NCBI GenBank assembly: GCA_948567375.1
Contig: OX419759.1
Location: 11,562,744-11,626,743, forward strand
DNA: 64,000 nucleotides
Direction: 5' to 3'
Origin: Lunularia cruciata
Lineage: Eukaryota > Streptophyta > Marchantiopsida > Lunulariales > Lunulariaceae
Shown here: one piece after another, positions 25,621-35,876 of the stretch
Position numbering within the stretch: position 1 is the first letter of the stretch
How the letters are laid out: every line of letters begins with the position of its first letter
The notes under the pieces: model-generated
What the model saw: only the letters and a program-made list of their open reading frames with translations
What the model was told of the DNA's origin: nothing
Databases searched by the model: none
Translations under genes and position numbers: made by a program

Positions 25621-27680
25621 ATTGACTATTGGGAAGAGACAACCTCCTATAGACCAGGTTGGCAGTTTGGTGAGGGATGAATATGTTGCCTACAAATATA
25701 CTTCAATAGTGGCAATCTTGGCTCACTACAGTCCTGGACCATAACGGCATCAATTTCAACTTTTAGTGGTGTTGTTACTTGGCTTGGTGATTTATTGGAG
25801 GGGAACGCCCATGCAAAAGATACTCCAATACCAAAAGAGATCACTTAGATTTGGAGTACTAGTGAGATTGTTCCATCCACCTTAGATGTTCCATTGTGGA
25901 GTTTAGAGGAGGCATTGTAATAGCATGCAGATCAATTTATGTAGCAGGTTTGGAGTAAATCTCTTTGTACCACCAAGAGACCAGTGTGAGGATGAGCCTC
26001 TAGAGTTGATTCCCTTGATACCTCTGGATACCACACTCATTGCTTGGCAATATCTAGTAAAGGGAGTATGTCTATTGGAGTTGTTTGGTGGGATCATGTA
26101 ATACTTTGAGGACAAGAGAACTCTTCAAGAGAGAAAACACAAATCTCACACTCAATCCTCAATGCCCCAAAGGAGCACTTTCTCTTTATTATATATCAAA
26201 GAAGATCCCCTCAAAGGAAGCTCCTCCCTTGGGTCATATACTTGGATTGGTGACTTGTCAACGAGCTCCATCCTTGGATTAGTTGTTTGGATGGATGACA
26301 TGTCAGTCCTTGTCCTATCTAGTTGGTCAAATGGGTTTAACAAAAGGAAATATTTAGGGAATCTTCTTGAGTGAAGCTTAGAATCACATGGGCAAAGTAC
26401 AGTTCCTTTTCAAGGCCTAATTCATCAATTTAGGCCTCCAAAAATAGCTTTGAAGTTTTAAGGCTATTTTGGCTTCTACCTTATTAGTAGAAGTGCTATT
26501 TTGGTGATACCTCTATTTGATCTATGTTCTCCATCATGTGTAACATCCTTCCACATGTCACCACTCCAAGTTTCACCTCAAGATCATATGCCCAGCTATT
26601 GGTTCTAAAGTTTCCAAGCATGTTTCAATTTCTGGCCTATTAATAGGAGTAGTATTTTGGTGATACCTCTAGCTTATCTACTAAGTCCATCATGTATAAC
26701 ATCCTTCTAGATGTTACTAAACCAAATTTCATCTCTAGATCATCTATCTTGCTATTGGTATTATAGATCAGCACTAGACTAGCTATGGTATTACGAGCAG
26801 GTGTACGAGTATAGAGGTACTTGTATGTGGAGAGAGATGAATCTGCTAGGTGAGTCTTTCTACATCATGTGGCACAATTGGCCTATTAGAATCCTGAGTT
26901 ATTATTGATGTCAGCAGTTAGGGGTTAATAGAAGGCCCTACAAGCAGACATTTCTTTGTTGGGGGTGCTTGATCTGAGGCTTATTCATTTGGTGATTTCT
27001 AGATCACCATGTCAGGCCGAGGTTTGGGTCTTCAAGATCCTCATCCTAGTGTGTTTTGGGAAATATCACAAAAACTACAACATCTCTTGCTTCATTAGTC
27101 TATTCTCCAACTTACATTTTGGAGAACGTCCCTTTGAGAGGTGATTCTTGCACCCGAGTGGTAGCAAGTACACATTAGATCCATTCTTGGATGAGACCTA
27201 TTGTTTTTTTAGATGCAACCAAAGTGAGATCATGGGCTCATTGTCTTTGTCTTTGGTCGACAAACCTCTTACCTAGAGGGTTCTATAGTGTGATTATGAC
27301 AAAATTTAGCAACTAGACCATATCATTGTTGATGACATCTAGAATGTTGGGCGTTAGTTTCAGATGGTGGTAGTGGCTGATAGGTCACCTATGGTAGTGG
27401 TGAACCTAGTTGGATAGCCTAGAGCCACTTTTCCCACACTTATGAGTTTCCTAAGCTTGCATGCTTTTTGAGAGGGAGGTCTTGGATTGGTTTGAGACTC
27501 ACAATTATAGTAGTTGGTGGAGCCCAATGCCGATGAGAGAGAGCGGGCGATGAGTTTTCACACTAGTATTACCGCTATTCCAATAGTGTCAAAGGCATCC
27601 AAGCATCAAGTGTAAGAGTACGCTATGGACTTGAACTATTTGACCTGGATTGTGAACCTTGGCTTGACAAAGCAATGTAT
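25621..27680 (+). pseudogene. C5-cytosine DNA methyltransferase-like domain, copy 1, split by a solo LTR
   Basis: Conserved motifs appear in the canonical order. Motif I is LELFGGI (26075-26095). After the inserted LTR come motif II RYLYVERD (26815-26835), motif IV SPCQ with the catalytic Cys codon at 27010-27012, motif VI LENVP (27119-27133), the WAH...LW.TNLLP segment of motif VIII (about 27235-27275), DERERAM (about 27527-27555) and the motif X segment AMDLNYLTWIV (about 27621-27654). The family transfers a methyl group to C5 of cytosine in DNA. Between 26771 and 27015 one frame stays open except for stops such as the TAG at 26812. It is inactive because of stops, a frameshift after motif IV and the LTR insertion. 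A MTase fold fused between protease and RT is unusual for Gypsy elements. Domain identity rests on motif order, not on a database search. Confidence 0.75.
26097..26765 (+). mobile_element. solo LTR inserted in methyltransferase motif I, copy 1
   Basis: A 669-bp insertion bounded by the direct repeat GATCA (26092-26096 and 26766-26770). Its ends are the short inverted repeats TGTAATAC and GTATTATA, the TG...CA form of an LTR with one base decayed. Taking it out together with one GATCA joins motif I to the following codons in the same frame. Inside, a unit of about 160 bp (CTCCA or TCTAAAG...TTTTGGTGATACCTCTA...CAT.ATGTATAACATCCTTC) is present twice. It is homologous to the solo LTR at 11251-11830 and to 30964-31632. 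Confidence 0.88.
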
Positions 27681-28129
27681 GATGCACTTGATAGACATCA
27701 CCACTCAGACACTTGTGAACCTTATGCCTATCAAGACAATTTAGGCACATGCTGGTGGGGGCAATGGATTGAGTGGACATGGTATTCTTGGGACACAGCT
27801 TGTAGCCACTAGGAAGAGTGGTCTACTTGGAGTCCATCCAGGTGAGCATGGGCTACTTGGATTACACCCTTGGTCTACTTGGGATGCTACTATAGGACGT
27901 GTGGAGCTTGCAGTCAAAGTGGAAGGGGGTTTTTCACATTGAGGTTGGGACCTCTAGTGCTTGGAGGCATGATACTACTACTCCCAAGGGTCTAGTGTAG
28001 CAACTAGTTAGTACATCTTCTACTCCTATGATAGTTATAGAGGATACTTGGGAGTCAGATCCTTGACCCAAGCTTATAGAGATGAAAGATGAAGAGTTTA
28101 GAGGTTTGTTAGGAGCTACACAAGTTGTT
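27681..28129 (+). pseudogene. linker between methyltransferase and reverse transcriptase
   Basis: No domain recognised. Reading frames carry GVHPGEHGLLGLHP-like Gly/His-rich text and several stops. It corresponds to the low-conservation spacer before RT. Confidence 0.45.
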
Positions 28130-28880
28130 TTTCCTTCAATATGAAGAATTTGGGTGCCCTAAAGGGACTTAGTATTTGGATTGAGCTGACTAGCAATACA
28201 CCAATTTTCTAATGTCCTTTTTGATATAATGATATAGAGAGGACATTGATTTAGAGTCGGAGTAGAGACCTTTTGAGGATGGTTTGGTAGAGATTTCACA
28301 TGGAGAGTATGCAAAAGCTATAGTGATACCAACCAAGAAGGATATGCATGGCAAATGCACAGATAGGCAGATGTGTGGAGATTACCGTCCTATCAACCGA
28401 TAGACTAGGGCTGATTGATATACCATGCCAACACCGGAGGAGATCTTTGATGCAATTGGGCATGCAAAAGTCTTTAGTACTTTGGATCTTTGAGCATGAT
28501 ATCATTAGTTACCAATTAGGGAGGAGGATAAGTCCAAGATAGCATTTTAAGTTATTGATCCTCATAGTAAGGATGTGTTATATTAGTGTAAGTTCTTACC
28601 ATTTGGATTAAAGAATGCTCTTGCCAAGTTCTAGAGGATCATGGATAGGATCCTAGTTGGATTGGATTTTGCTTGATGTTATATTGATGATATTTTGGTC
28701 TATAGCACTACTATGGAGGAACATGAGAGACAATTGTTGGAGGTGTTTGAGAGGTTGAGATCTCATGGACTCAAATTACATCCTAGGAAGTTTAATTTCT
28801 TTTATGAGTAAGTTGAGTATTTGGGTCACACAATCTACCCTAGAGGACTCGGTGTTTAGCAAACCAAGATGAAGGCTATT
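28130..28880 (+). pseudogene. reverse transcriptase, copy 1
   Basis: Starts with NLGALKGLSIWIELTSNTP. Continues with CGDYRPINR, PTPEEIFDAIGHAKVFSTLD, LPFGLKNA and the catalytic YIDDILV box (about 28678-28698). In-frame stops: TAG at 28401, 28506, 28584, 28632 and 28857, TAA at 28809, and TGA at 28491, 28497 and 28674. The TAG and TAA stops stand where the family has Gln, and two of the TGAs (28491, 28674) stand where it has Arg. The segment from 28276 onward is missing from the second copy. Confidence 0.88.
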
Positions 28881-29465
28881 ACATGTATTCCTTGGCCTAC
28901 AGATATGAGCCAAATGCAAGCATTCCTTGGGTTGGAAAACTTCTATTGCCACTATGTTAGAGAATTTAGTGCCATTGCCAAGGCCTTGACAAAGCTAACC
29001 AAGCTTACACATGAGTGGTGTTGGGGAGATGAGCAGGAGAGAGCTTTGTAGCGCTCAAGGAGAGGTTGACATCTACACCTATTTTGAGGAGACCGATCAA
29101 AGGACAACCATTTCAAGTTCACACTGATTGGAGTATGTTTGGGCTTGGAGTAGTTCTCACTCATCATGATGATGAGGAGAAGGAGTTTGTGGTGGCCTAT
29201 GCTAGTCGCTCCAGCAATCAACAAAGGCAAAGTATAGTTCATATGATAAGGAGTGATTGGAAGCAGTTTGGGTAGTAGCACATTTCCAATTTTATCTATT
29301 TGGTAACCCCTTTTCTCTCATCACTGATCATTAGCCACTAGAGTGGTTGATGGAGTCTAACAAGCTTTCAAGGAAGCTTGCACGATGGGGTTTAATTTTA
29401 CAAGAGTATGATTTCATAGTTATTCAAAAACTTGGAGTGGTGAACCGTGATGCAGATGGGTTGAG
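28881..29465 (+). pseudogene. RNase H and connection domain, copy 1
   Basis: Connection: WPTDMSQMQAFLGLENFYCH. RNase H: QVHTDWSMFGLGVVLTHHDD and EFVVAYASRS. The DH-stop-PLEWLMESNKL segment (TAG at about 29332) and VVNRDADGLSRNP close the domain. A one-base loss near 29049-29055 shifts frame after another TAG stop. Confidence 0.85.
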
Positions 29466-29529
29466 TAGAAACCCATGTCCCAGCCATTAGGATCAAAGTG
29501 GAGCATGTTGGCATGGTGAGAGAAATGAG

Positions 29530-30321
29530 GAGATGGTGCCAGGTTGGCATGCATCTGCCTTTCTTTGTATATTTTTTGAGGCTTTAGTGGTATCTCTCTC
29601 AATGCATACAAGAGGAGTTATTGAGGTCACACAGCCAAAGAGTGACGATATTGGTATAATTCAGCAAGATATTTATGATGATGTCTTAGTGGTGGACTAT
29701 CTTCACACTGGTGTTGTGGTGGCACAATTGGGGCCAAGGAGAGAGACCGTGTCCTTCAGCAAGCTAGGAGGTTCAAATTGGAGGGCAAACACCTTCTTCA
29801 ATTATAGGAGGATGGTAGAGTACGAGTAGTACCACTTCCATCTCAAAGACTACAGCTAGTCCGTCATGCTCATGAGGAGCCAGGACATTTTGGAGTAAAG
29901 CATAAATATAGCTTAATCAAGAGTCATTATTGGTGGTGTGGTATGAAGACCAATACACAACAGTTTGTTGCCAAATGTGTGTTTTGTGACCGAGTTAGAG
30001 CATCATTCAATGCTCCTATGCCACAATTACACCCATTACCTATCATGGGGTTGGGTTATTGTTGGAGTTTGGGCTTTGCTGGACCTTTACCATTGATTGT
30101 GAGACATCATCAATATGTTTTGGTGATGGTGGAGCACTTCTCCAAGTGGATTGAGTTGGTAGCACTTCTTGACAAGTCTAGTGAAGGGACGGCTTACTTG
30201 TTCTTAGATTGGTTTCTTAGTCATTTTGGTGCAACAATTGAAGTTTTGATTGATTAGGGTATAAAGTTCTTGGGAGAGTTTCAGGTCTAGTGTGACAAGG
30301 CTTTGATTGATCATCATATTA
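29530..30321 (+). pseudogene. integrase, copy 1, truncated at the duplication junction
   Basis: Pre-integrase text MVPGWHASAFLCIFF (29533). HHCC zinc-binding region HAHEEPGHFGVKH...C.FC (about 29865-29995). Core: MGLGYCWSLGFAGPLPL, where the first catalytic Asp of the DDE triad is replaced by Gly (LGFAGP instead of LDFAGP); the second Asp survives in VLID-stop-G. The domain is cut at 30321, where the second repeat copy starts abruptly in protease sequence, so the third catalytic residue is absent here. Confidence 0.85.
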
Positions 30322-30486
30322 GATCCAAACATCTCTAGGAGGTGGTTTGACATAGTACATCACACGTGGAGAGCTAGTTGGTCATCCAATTGATAGCTCC
30401 GTGGTGAGAGCTCAAGTTATTGCAACAATAGCTGAGTCATATGATGTGCTAGTCGGTGGAGTAGTGTTATACCCCATGGTTTTCAA

Positions 30487-32550
30487 TATTGACTATTGGG
30501 AAGAGACAACCTCCTATAGACCAGGTTGGCAGTTCGGTGAGGGACGAGTATGTTGCCTACCAATACACTTCAATAGTGGCAATCTTGGCTCACTATAGTC
30601 CTGGACCATAGCGGCATCAATTTCAACTTTTAGTGGTGCTGTTGCTTGGCTTGGTGATTTATTGGAGGGGAACGCCCATGCAAAAGATACTCCAATACCA
30701 AAAGAGATCACTTAGATTTGGAGTACGAGTGAGATTGTTCTATCCACCTTAGATGTTCCATTGTGGAGTTTAGAGGAGGCATTGTAATAGCATGCAGATC
30801 AATTGATGTAGCAAGCTTGGAGTAAATCTCTTTGTACCACCAAGAGACCAGTGTAAGGATGAGCCTCTAGAGTTGATTCTCTTGATACCTCTAGATACCA
30901 CACTCATTGCTTGGCAATATCTAGTAAAGGGAGTATGTCTATTGGAGTTGTTTGGTGGGATCACGTAATACTTTGAGGACAAGAGAACTCTTCAAGAGAG
31001 AAAACACAAATCTCACACTCAATCCTTGATGCCCCAAAGGATCACATTCTCTTTATTATATAGCAAAGAAGATCTCCTCAAAGGAAGCTCCTTCCTTGGG
31101 TCATATACTTGGATTGGTGACATGTCAACGAGCTCTATCATTGGATTAGTTGTTTGGATGGATGACATGTCAGTCCTTGTCCTATCTAGTTGGTCAAATG
31201 GGTTTAACAAAAGGAAATATTTAGGGAATCTTCTTGAGTGAAGCTTAGAATCACATGGGCAAAGTACAGTTCCTTTTCAAGGCCTAATTCATCAATTTAG
31301 GCCTCCAAAAATAGCTTTGAAGTTTTAAGGCTATTTTGGCTTCTACCTTATTAGTAGAAGTGCTATTTTGGTGATACCTCTATCTGATCTGTGTTCTCCT
31401 TCATGTGTAACATCCTTCCACATGTCACCACTCCAAGTTTCACCTCTAGATCATATGCCCAGCTATTGGTTCTAAAGTTTCCAAGCATGTTTTAGTTTTT
31501 GGCCTATTAATAGAAGTAGTATTTTGGTGATACCTCTAGCTTATCTACTAAGTCCATCATGTATAACATCCTTCTAGATGTTACTAAACCAAATTTCATC
31601 TCTAGATCATCTATCTTGCTATTGGTATTATAGATCAGCACTAGACTAGCTATGGTATTGCAAGCAAGTATACGAGTATAGAGGTAATTGTATGTGGAGA
31701 GAGATGAATCTGCTAGGTGAGTCTTTCTACATCATGTGGCACAATTGGCCTATTAGAATCCTGAGTTATTATTGATGTCAGCAGTTAGGGGTTAATAGAA
31801 GGCCCTACAAGCAGACATTTCTTTGTTGGGGGTGCTTGATCTGGGGCCTGTTCATTTGGTGATTTGTAGATGACCATGTCAGGCTGAGGTTTGGGTCTTA
31901 ATGATCCTCATTCTAGTGTGTTTTGGGAGATGTCAGAAATACTACAACATCTCCTGCTTCATCAGTCTGTTCTCCAACTTCCATTTTGGAGAACATCCCT
32001 TTGAGGGATGATTCTTGCACCCGAGTGGTGGCAAGTACACATTAGATCCATTCTTGGATGAGACCTACTGTTTTGTTAGATGCAACCAAAGTGGGATCAT
32101 GGGCTCATTGTCTTTGTCTTTGGCGAACAAACCTCTTACCTAGAGGATTCTATAGTGTGCTTATGACAAAATTTAGCAACTAGACCATATCATTGTTGAT
32201 GACATCTAGAATGTTGGGCGTTAGTCTCAGATGGTGGTAGTGGCTGATAGGTCACCTATGGTAGTGGTGAACCTAGTTGGATAGCCTAGAGCCACTTTTC
32301 CCACACTTATGAGTTTCCTAAGCTTGCATGCTTTTTGAGAAGGAAGTTTTGGATTGGTTTGAGACTCACAATTATAGTAGTTGGTGGAGCCCAATGCCGA
32401 TGAGAGAGAGCGGGCAATGAGTTTTCACACTAGTATTACCGCTATTCCAATAGTGTCAAAGGCATCCAAGCGTCAAGTGTTAGGTTAGGCTATGGACTTG
32501 AACTATTTGACCTGGATTGTGAACCTTGGCTTGACAAAGCAATGTAAGAT
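30487..32550 (+). pseudogene. C5-cytosine methyltransferase-like domain, copy 2
   Basis: Same motifs as copy 1: LELFGGI before the LTR at about 30942-30962, the PCQ catalytic motif near 31874-31882 with the preceding Ser codon changed to TGA, LENIP for motif VI near 31988, DERERAM near 32397 and AMDLNYLTWIV near 32489-32522. The decay is independent of copy 1: several CpG and CTG sites lost in one copy remain in the other, which makes the pair useful for judging the mutation pattern. Confidence 0.72.
30964..31632 (+). mobile_element. solo LTR in methyltransferase motif I, copy 2
   Basis: Also 669 bp with the same GATCA flanks (30959-30963 and 31633-31637). It starts CGTAATAC, one base off the TGTAATAC of copy 1. 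The equal position and length show that the LTR was inserted before the tandem duplication. Confidence 0.88.
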
Positions 32551-33152
32551 GCACTTGATAGACATCACCACTCAGACACTTGTGAACCTTATGCCTATCA
32601 AGACAATTTAGGCACATGCTGGTGGGGGCAATGGATTGAGTGGACATGGTATTCTTGGGACATAGCCTGTAGCTACTAGGAAGAGTGATCTACTTGGAGT
32701 CCATCCAGGTGAGCATGGGCTACTTGGATTACACCCTTGGTCTACTTGGGATGCTACTATAGGACGTGTGGAGCTTGCAGTCAAAGTGGAAGTGGGTTTT
32801 TTCACACTGAGGTTGGGACCTCTAGTGCTTGGAGGCATGACACTACTACTCCCAAGGGCCTAGTGTAGCAACTAGTTAGTACATTTTCTACTCCTATGAT
32901 AGTTATAGAGGACACTTGGGAGTCAGATCTTGGACCCAAGCTTATAAGAGAGGAAAGATGAAGAGTTTAGAGGTTTGTTAGGAGCTACACAAGTTGTTTT
33001 GCCTTCAATATGAAGAATTTGGGTGCCCTAAAGGGACCTAGTATTTGGATTGAGCTGACTAGCAATACACCAATTTTCTAATGTCCTTTTTGATATAATG
33101 ATATGGAGAGGACATTGATTTAGAGTCGGAGTAGAGACCTTTTGTATAAAAA

Positions 33153-33450
33153 AGTATAATTCATATGAGAGGTAGTGATTGGAAGCAGTTTGGGCAGTAG
33201 CACATTTCCAATTTTATCTATTTGGTAACCCCTTTGCTCTCATCACTGATCATTAGCCACTAGAGTGGTTGATGGAGTCTAACAAGCTTTCAAGGAAGCT
33301 TGCACGATGGGGTCTAATTTTACAAGAGTATGATTTCATAGTTATTCAAAAACTTGGAGTGGTGAACCGTGATGCAGATGGGTTGAGTAGAAACCCATGT
33401 CCAGCCATTAGGATCAGATTGGAGCATGTTGGCATGGTGAGAGAAATGAG
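33153..33450 (+). pseudogene. RNase H, copy 2 (3' part)
   Basis: Begins just after the deletion junction. Carries the DH-stop-PLEWLMESNKL segment with TAG at about 33255 and VVNRDADGLSRNPCP. The front of RNase H and all of RT after 28275 are missing from this copy. Confidence 0.82.
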
Positions 33451-33459
33451 GAGATGGTG

Positions 33460-34530
33460 CCAGGTTGGCTGCATCTGCCTGTCTTTGTATATTTTTTGAG
33501 GCTTTGGTGGTATCTCTCTCAATGCATACAAGAGGAGTTATTGAGGTCACAAATCCAAAGAGTGACGATATTGGTATAATTCAGCAAGATATTTATGATG
33601 ATGTCTTAGTGGTGGACTATCTTCACACTGGTGTTGTGGTGGCACAATTGGGGCCAAGGAGAGAGACCGTGTCCTTCAGCAAGCTAGGAAGTTCAAATTG
33701 GAGGGCAAACACCTTCTTCAATTATAGGGATGGTAGAGTGCGAGTAGTACCACTTCCATCTCAAAGACTACGGCTAGTCCGTCATGCTCATGAGGAGCCA
33801 GGACATTTTGGAGTAAAGCATACATATAGCTTACTCAAGAGTCATTATTGGTGGTGTGGTATGAAGACCAATACACAATAGTTTGTTGCCAAATGTGTGG
33901 TTTGTCACCAAGTTAGAGCATCATTCAATGCTCCTATGCCACAATTACACCCATTACCTATCATGGGGTTGGGTTATTGTTGGAGTTTGGGCTTTGCTGG
34001 ACCTTTACCATTGATTGTGAGACATCATCAATATGTTTTGGTGATGGTGGAGCACTGCTCTAAGTGGATTGAGTTGGTAGCACTTCTTGACAAGTCTAGT
34101 GAAGGGATGGCTTAATTGTTCTTAGATTGGTTTCTTAGTCATTTTGGTGCAACAGTTGAAGTTTTGACTGATTAGGGTACAAAGTTCTTGGGAGAGTTTC
34201 AGGTCTTGGGTGACAAGGCTTTGATTGATCATCATATTACCTCCCAAGATCACCTTGAGGTAGATGGCTTAGCAGAGAGGGTGGTTCAGATATGAAGAGA
34301 GGATTGCAAAAGTATGGTTTGCAAAGAGGCCACTTGGGAGATTGAGATCTCCAATTACCTTGGTTGACCATGGGCTATTGGTTTAGCCGACAAGCCTCCT
34401 TAGCATCCTTCTCTCCTTACTTTATACTCTATGGATGAGATCCAGATTTATCTATAGCTATTCATCAAGATGCTATTGTAGTCTTGGACTTGGATGAACC
34501 AGATGTATGTACTTGTGGATAAGCATTATT
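33460..34530 (+). pseudogene. integrase, copy 2, with the C-terminal part
   Basis: HAHEEPGHFGVKHTYSLLKS and C.VC give the zinc-binding region. A TAG at 33879-33881 stands where copy 1 keeps CAG (29961-29963). The core again shows LGFAGPL with the first catalytic Asp lost. VLTD-stop-GTKFLGEF holds the second Asp and DGLAERVV the Glu. After 34242 the text continues QKYGLQRGHLGDWDLQLPWL (with a frameshift), SRQASLASFSPYFILYG and AIHQDAIVVLDLDEPDV, which end near 34510. No chromodomain or PHD finger was recognised after it. Confidence 0.85.
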
Positions 34531-35440
34531 TAAGGTTTAATAATTCATACTTGTGAAGGAAAAAAGTCCTTTGGACCATAGATAAGGTTATTGATACTAA
34601 CTCTGGTTTAATTTATTTACTTTTGTTTATATTAATTGTTCAAAACTCAAATCATTTTACTCCTAGTTCTAAATTGTACCTATATTAAGTTAAAAATTAA
34701 ATTTTAACATGAATAAGATCACACATGCAACTTTTGGTCAAGTTATTCGGATCTCATCATTTTAATTTAGTAAAAAATCAATTCATTTTACTCTTAATCT
34801 AGTGCATTATTTTCTAGATTTGGATTATCATTCACTAGTTTTACAAGGAAAAATAATTATATTATATATCACTAATACTTGTTTCAATTAATTTAATTGA
34901 TTTTATTCATATTAATTTATTTAAAACTCAATTTCATTTAACTCATAGTTGTAAGATGTCCTAGTTTATAAATTTGGGGTAATACTCTTACCATGTTTGT
35001 ATGAGTTGCATATAGAATTTGAGTTATACATATTCTTATGTGTAAAATAGGAATTAGTTTCATGATCCATAAATTTAGTACTAAGCCGGTGAAAAGAGGT
35101 TTTACTTTTCTAAGGAACAAGAAGAATATGAGTTATATTTTTCTCACTTGTGATACAAAATTTGCTTTATTATCTATAATTTTGATTTTAAGTACTTAAG
35201 AAAACTTCTCGGTCTAGTAAAGCAAGAGGAGATAGCACGGCAACTTCCATACGTTTGTTGAAGCATTGTGAGTCCAAATCCACTAATTGCTCTTTTAAAT
35301 CCTCTTAGAGTTACAATCAGAGAAAGAATATAATACAAGGCTAAGTCCTTAAGCCTTTCTTTCACCTTGAAAATTTTGATGTGGACTTTAAAATAATTTC
35401 TTTGTTATTTTGGATGAAGTTGAGCCTCCTCCAATTGATC
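34531..35440. other. AT-rich flank of the retroelement
   Basis: AT content jumps at about 34560. I see no 3' LTR, polypurine tract or gene. Confidence 0.45.
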
Positions 35441-35450
35441 ACAAATATCA

Positions 35451-35562
35451 AAAAATGAGACCTATCTTGATCATAACCTCTTACATAAATAGCATAGCAT
35501 TGACCACTAACATTCAAAATGAGACCTATCTTGATCATACCCTCTTACATAGATAGCTCATT
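35451..35562 (+). repeat. 64-bp-spaced duplication
   Basis: AAATGAGACCTATCTTGATC followed by ATA.CCTCTTACATA.ATAGC occurs at about 35453 and 35517. Confidence 0.75.
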
Positions 35563-35690
35563 CTATCCTTTTCTTGATAGGTATTGGTACCATTTTACGT
35601 CTTAGGTTTATCCTGCTATGTCTTGAAAGTGTTTTCCATCCTTCTTGTTATCCTACACTTATCACTCTCTCCTTGTCTCAAGATGCATTC

Positions 35691-35876
35691 ACTTTTACCA
35701 TTGATTTAATAATGAACTCAAAGAAGTTCTTAGGAGAAGTTCTAAAGAAAATTCTTAGGAGTTTCTAAACAGTTTAGATGTCCACTTTTACCATTGATTT
35801 AATAATGAACTCAAAGAAGCTCTTAGGAGAAGTTCTAAAGAAAATTCTTAGGAGTTTCTAAACAGTTTAGATGTCC
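35691..35876 (+). repeat. near-perfect 93-bp tandem duplication
   Basis: Copy one 35691-35783, copy two 35784-35876. I find a single clear difference, GAAGTTCTTAGG against GAAGCTCTTAGG. Its sharpness contrasts with the age of the other repeats here. Confidence 0.9.

Larger units (their letters stand above)
25455..30321 (+). repeat. tandem duplication, unit 1 (4867 bp)
   Basis: Starts at GATCCAAACATCTCTAGGAG in protease and ends at ATTGATCATCATATT in integrase. The same start sequence reappears directly after the end, at 30322, giving an offset of 4867 bp. It contains the first methyltransferase copy, its solo LTR, RT, RNase H and most of integrase. Confidence 0.92.
30322..34242 (+). repeat. 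tandem duplication, unit 2 with internal deletion
   Basis: 30322-33144 matches 25455-28275 and 33153-34242 matches 29231-30321. The part equal to 28276-29230 (about 955 bp, the core of RT) is missing; the junction at 33145-33152 reads TATAAAAA, a few bases of filler or slippage. Differences from unit 1 are mostly single transitions. After 34242 the sequence goes on into integrase that unit 1 lacks, so unit 2 keeps the original right flank and unit 1 the original left flank. Confidence 0.9.
23189..34530 (+). mobile_element. decayed Ty3/Gypsy retrotransposon with captured cytosine methyltransferase
   Basis: Order on the plus strand is gag, protease, C5-cytosine methyltransferase-like domain, reverse transcriptase, RNase H, integrase; RT-RH before INT is the Ty3/Gypsy order. 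The coding sequence is broken by many stops and frameshifts, so it is a relic. Two later events reshaped it: a solo-LTR insertion into the methyltransferase region, and a tandem duplication of 25455-30321 whose second copy (30322-34242) lost part of RT. The integrase C-terminal part survives only after the second copy (34243-34530). No LTR pair of its own was found, so both ends are approximate. Confidence 0.88.

Noticed and set aside
26152-26374. Open frames within the solo LTR as a gene
   Set aside because: Present only because the LTR is read through; both strands are open in the same place and the sequence is bounded by a target duplication.
30322-34242. Two independent retroelement insertions side by side
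   Set aside because: The second copy starts in mid-protease exactly where the first stops in integrase and carries the same LTR insertion; a tandem duplication explains this better.
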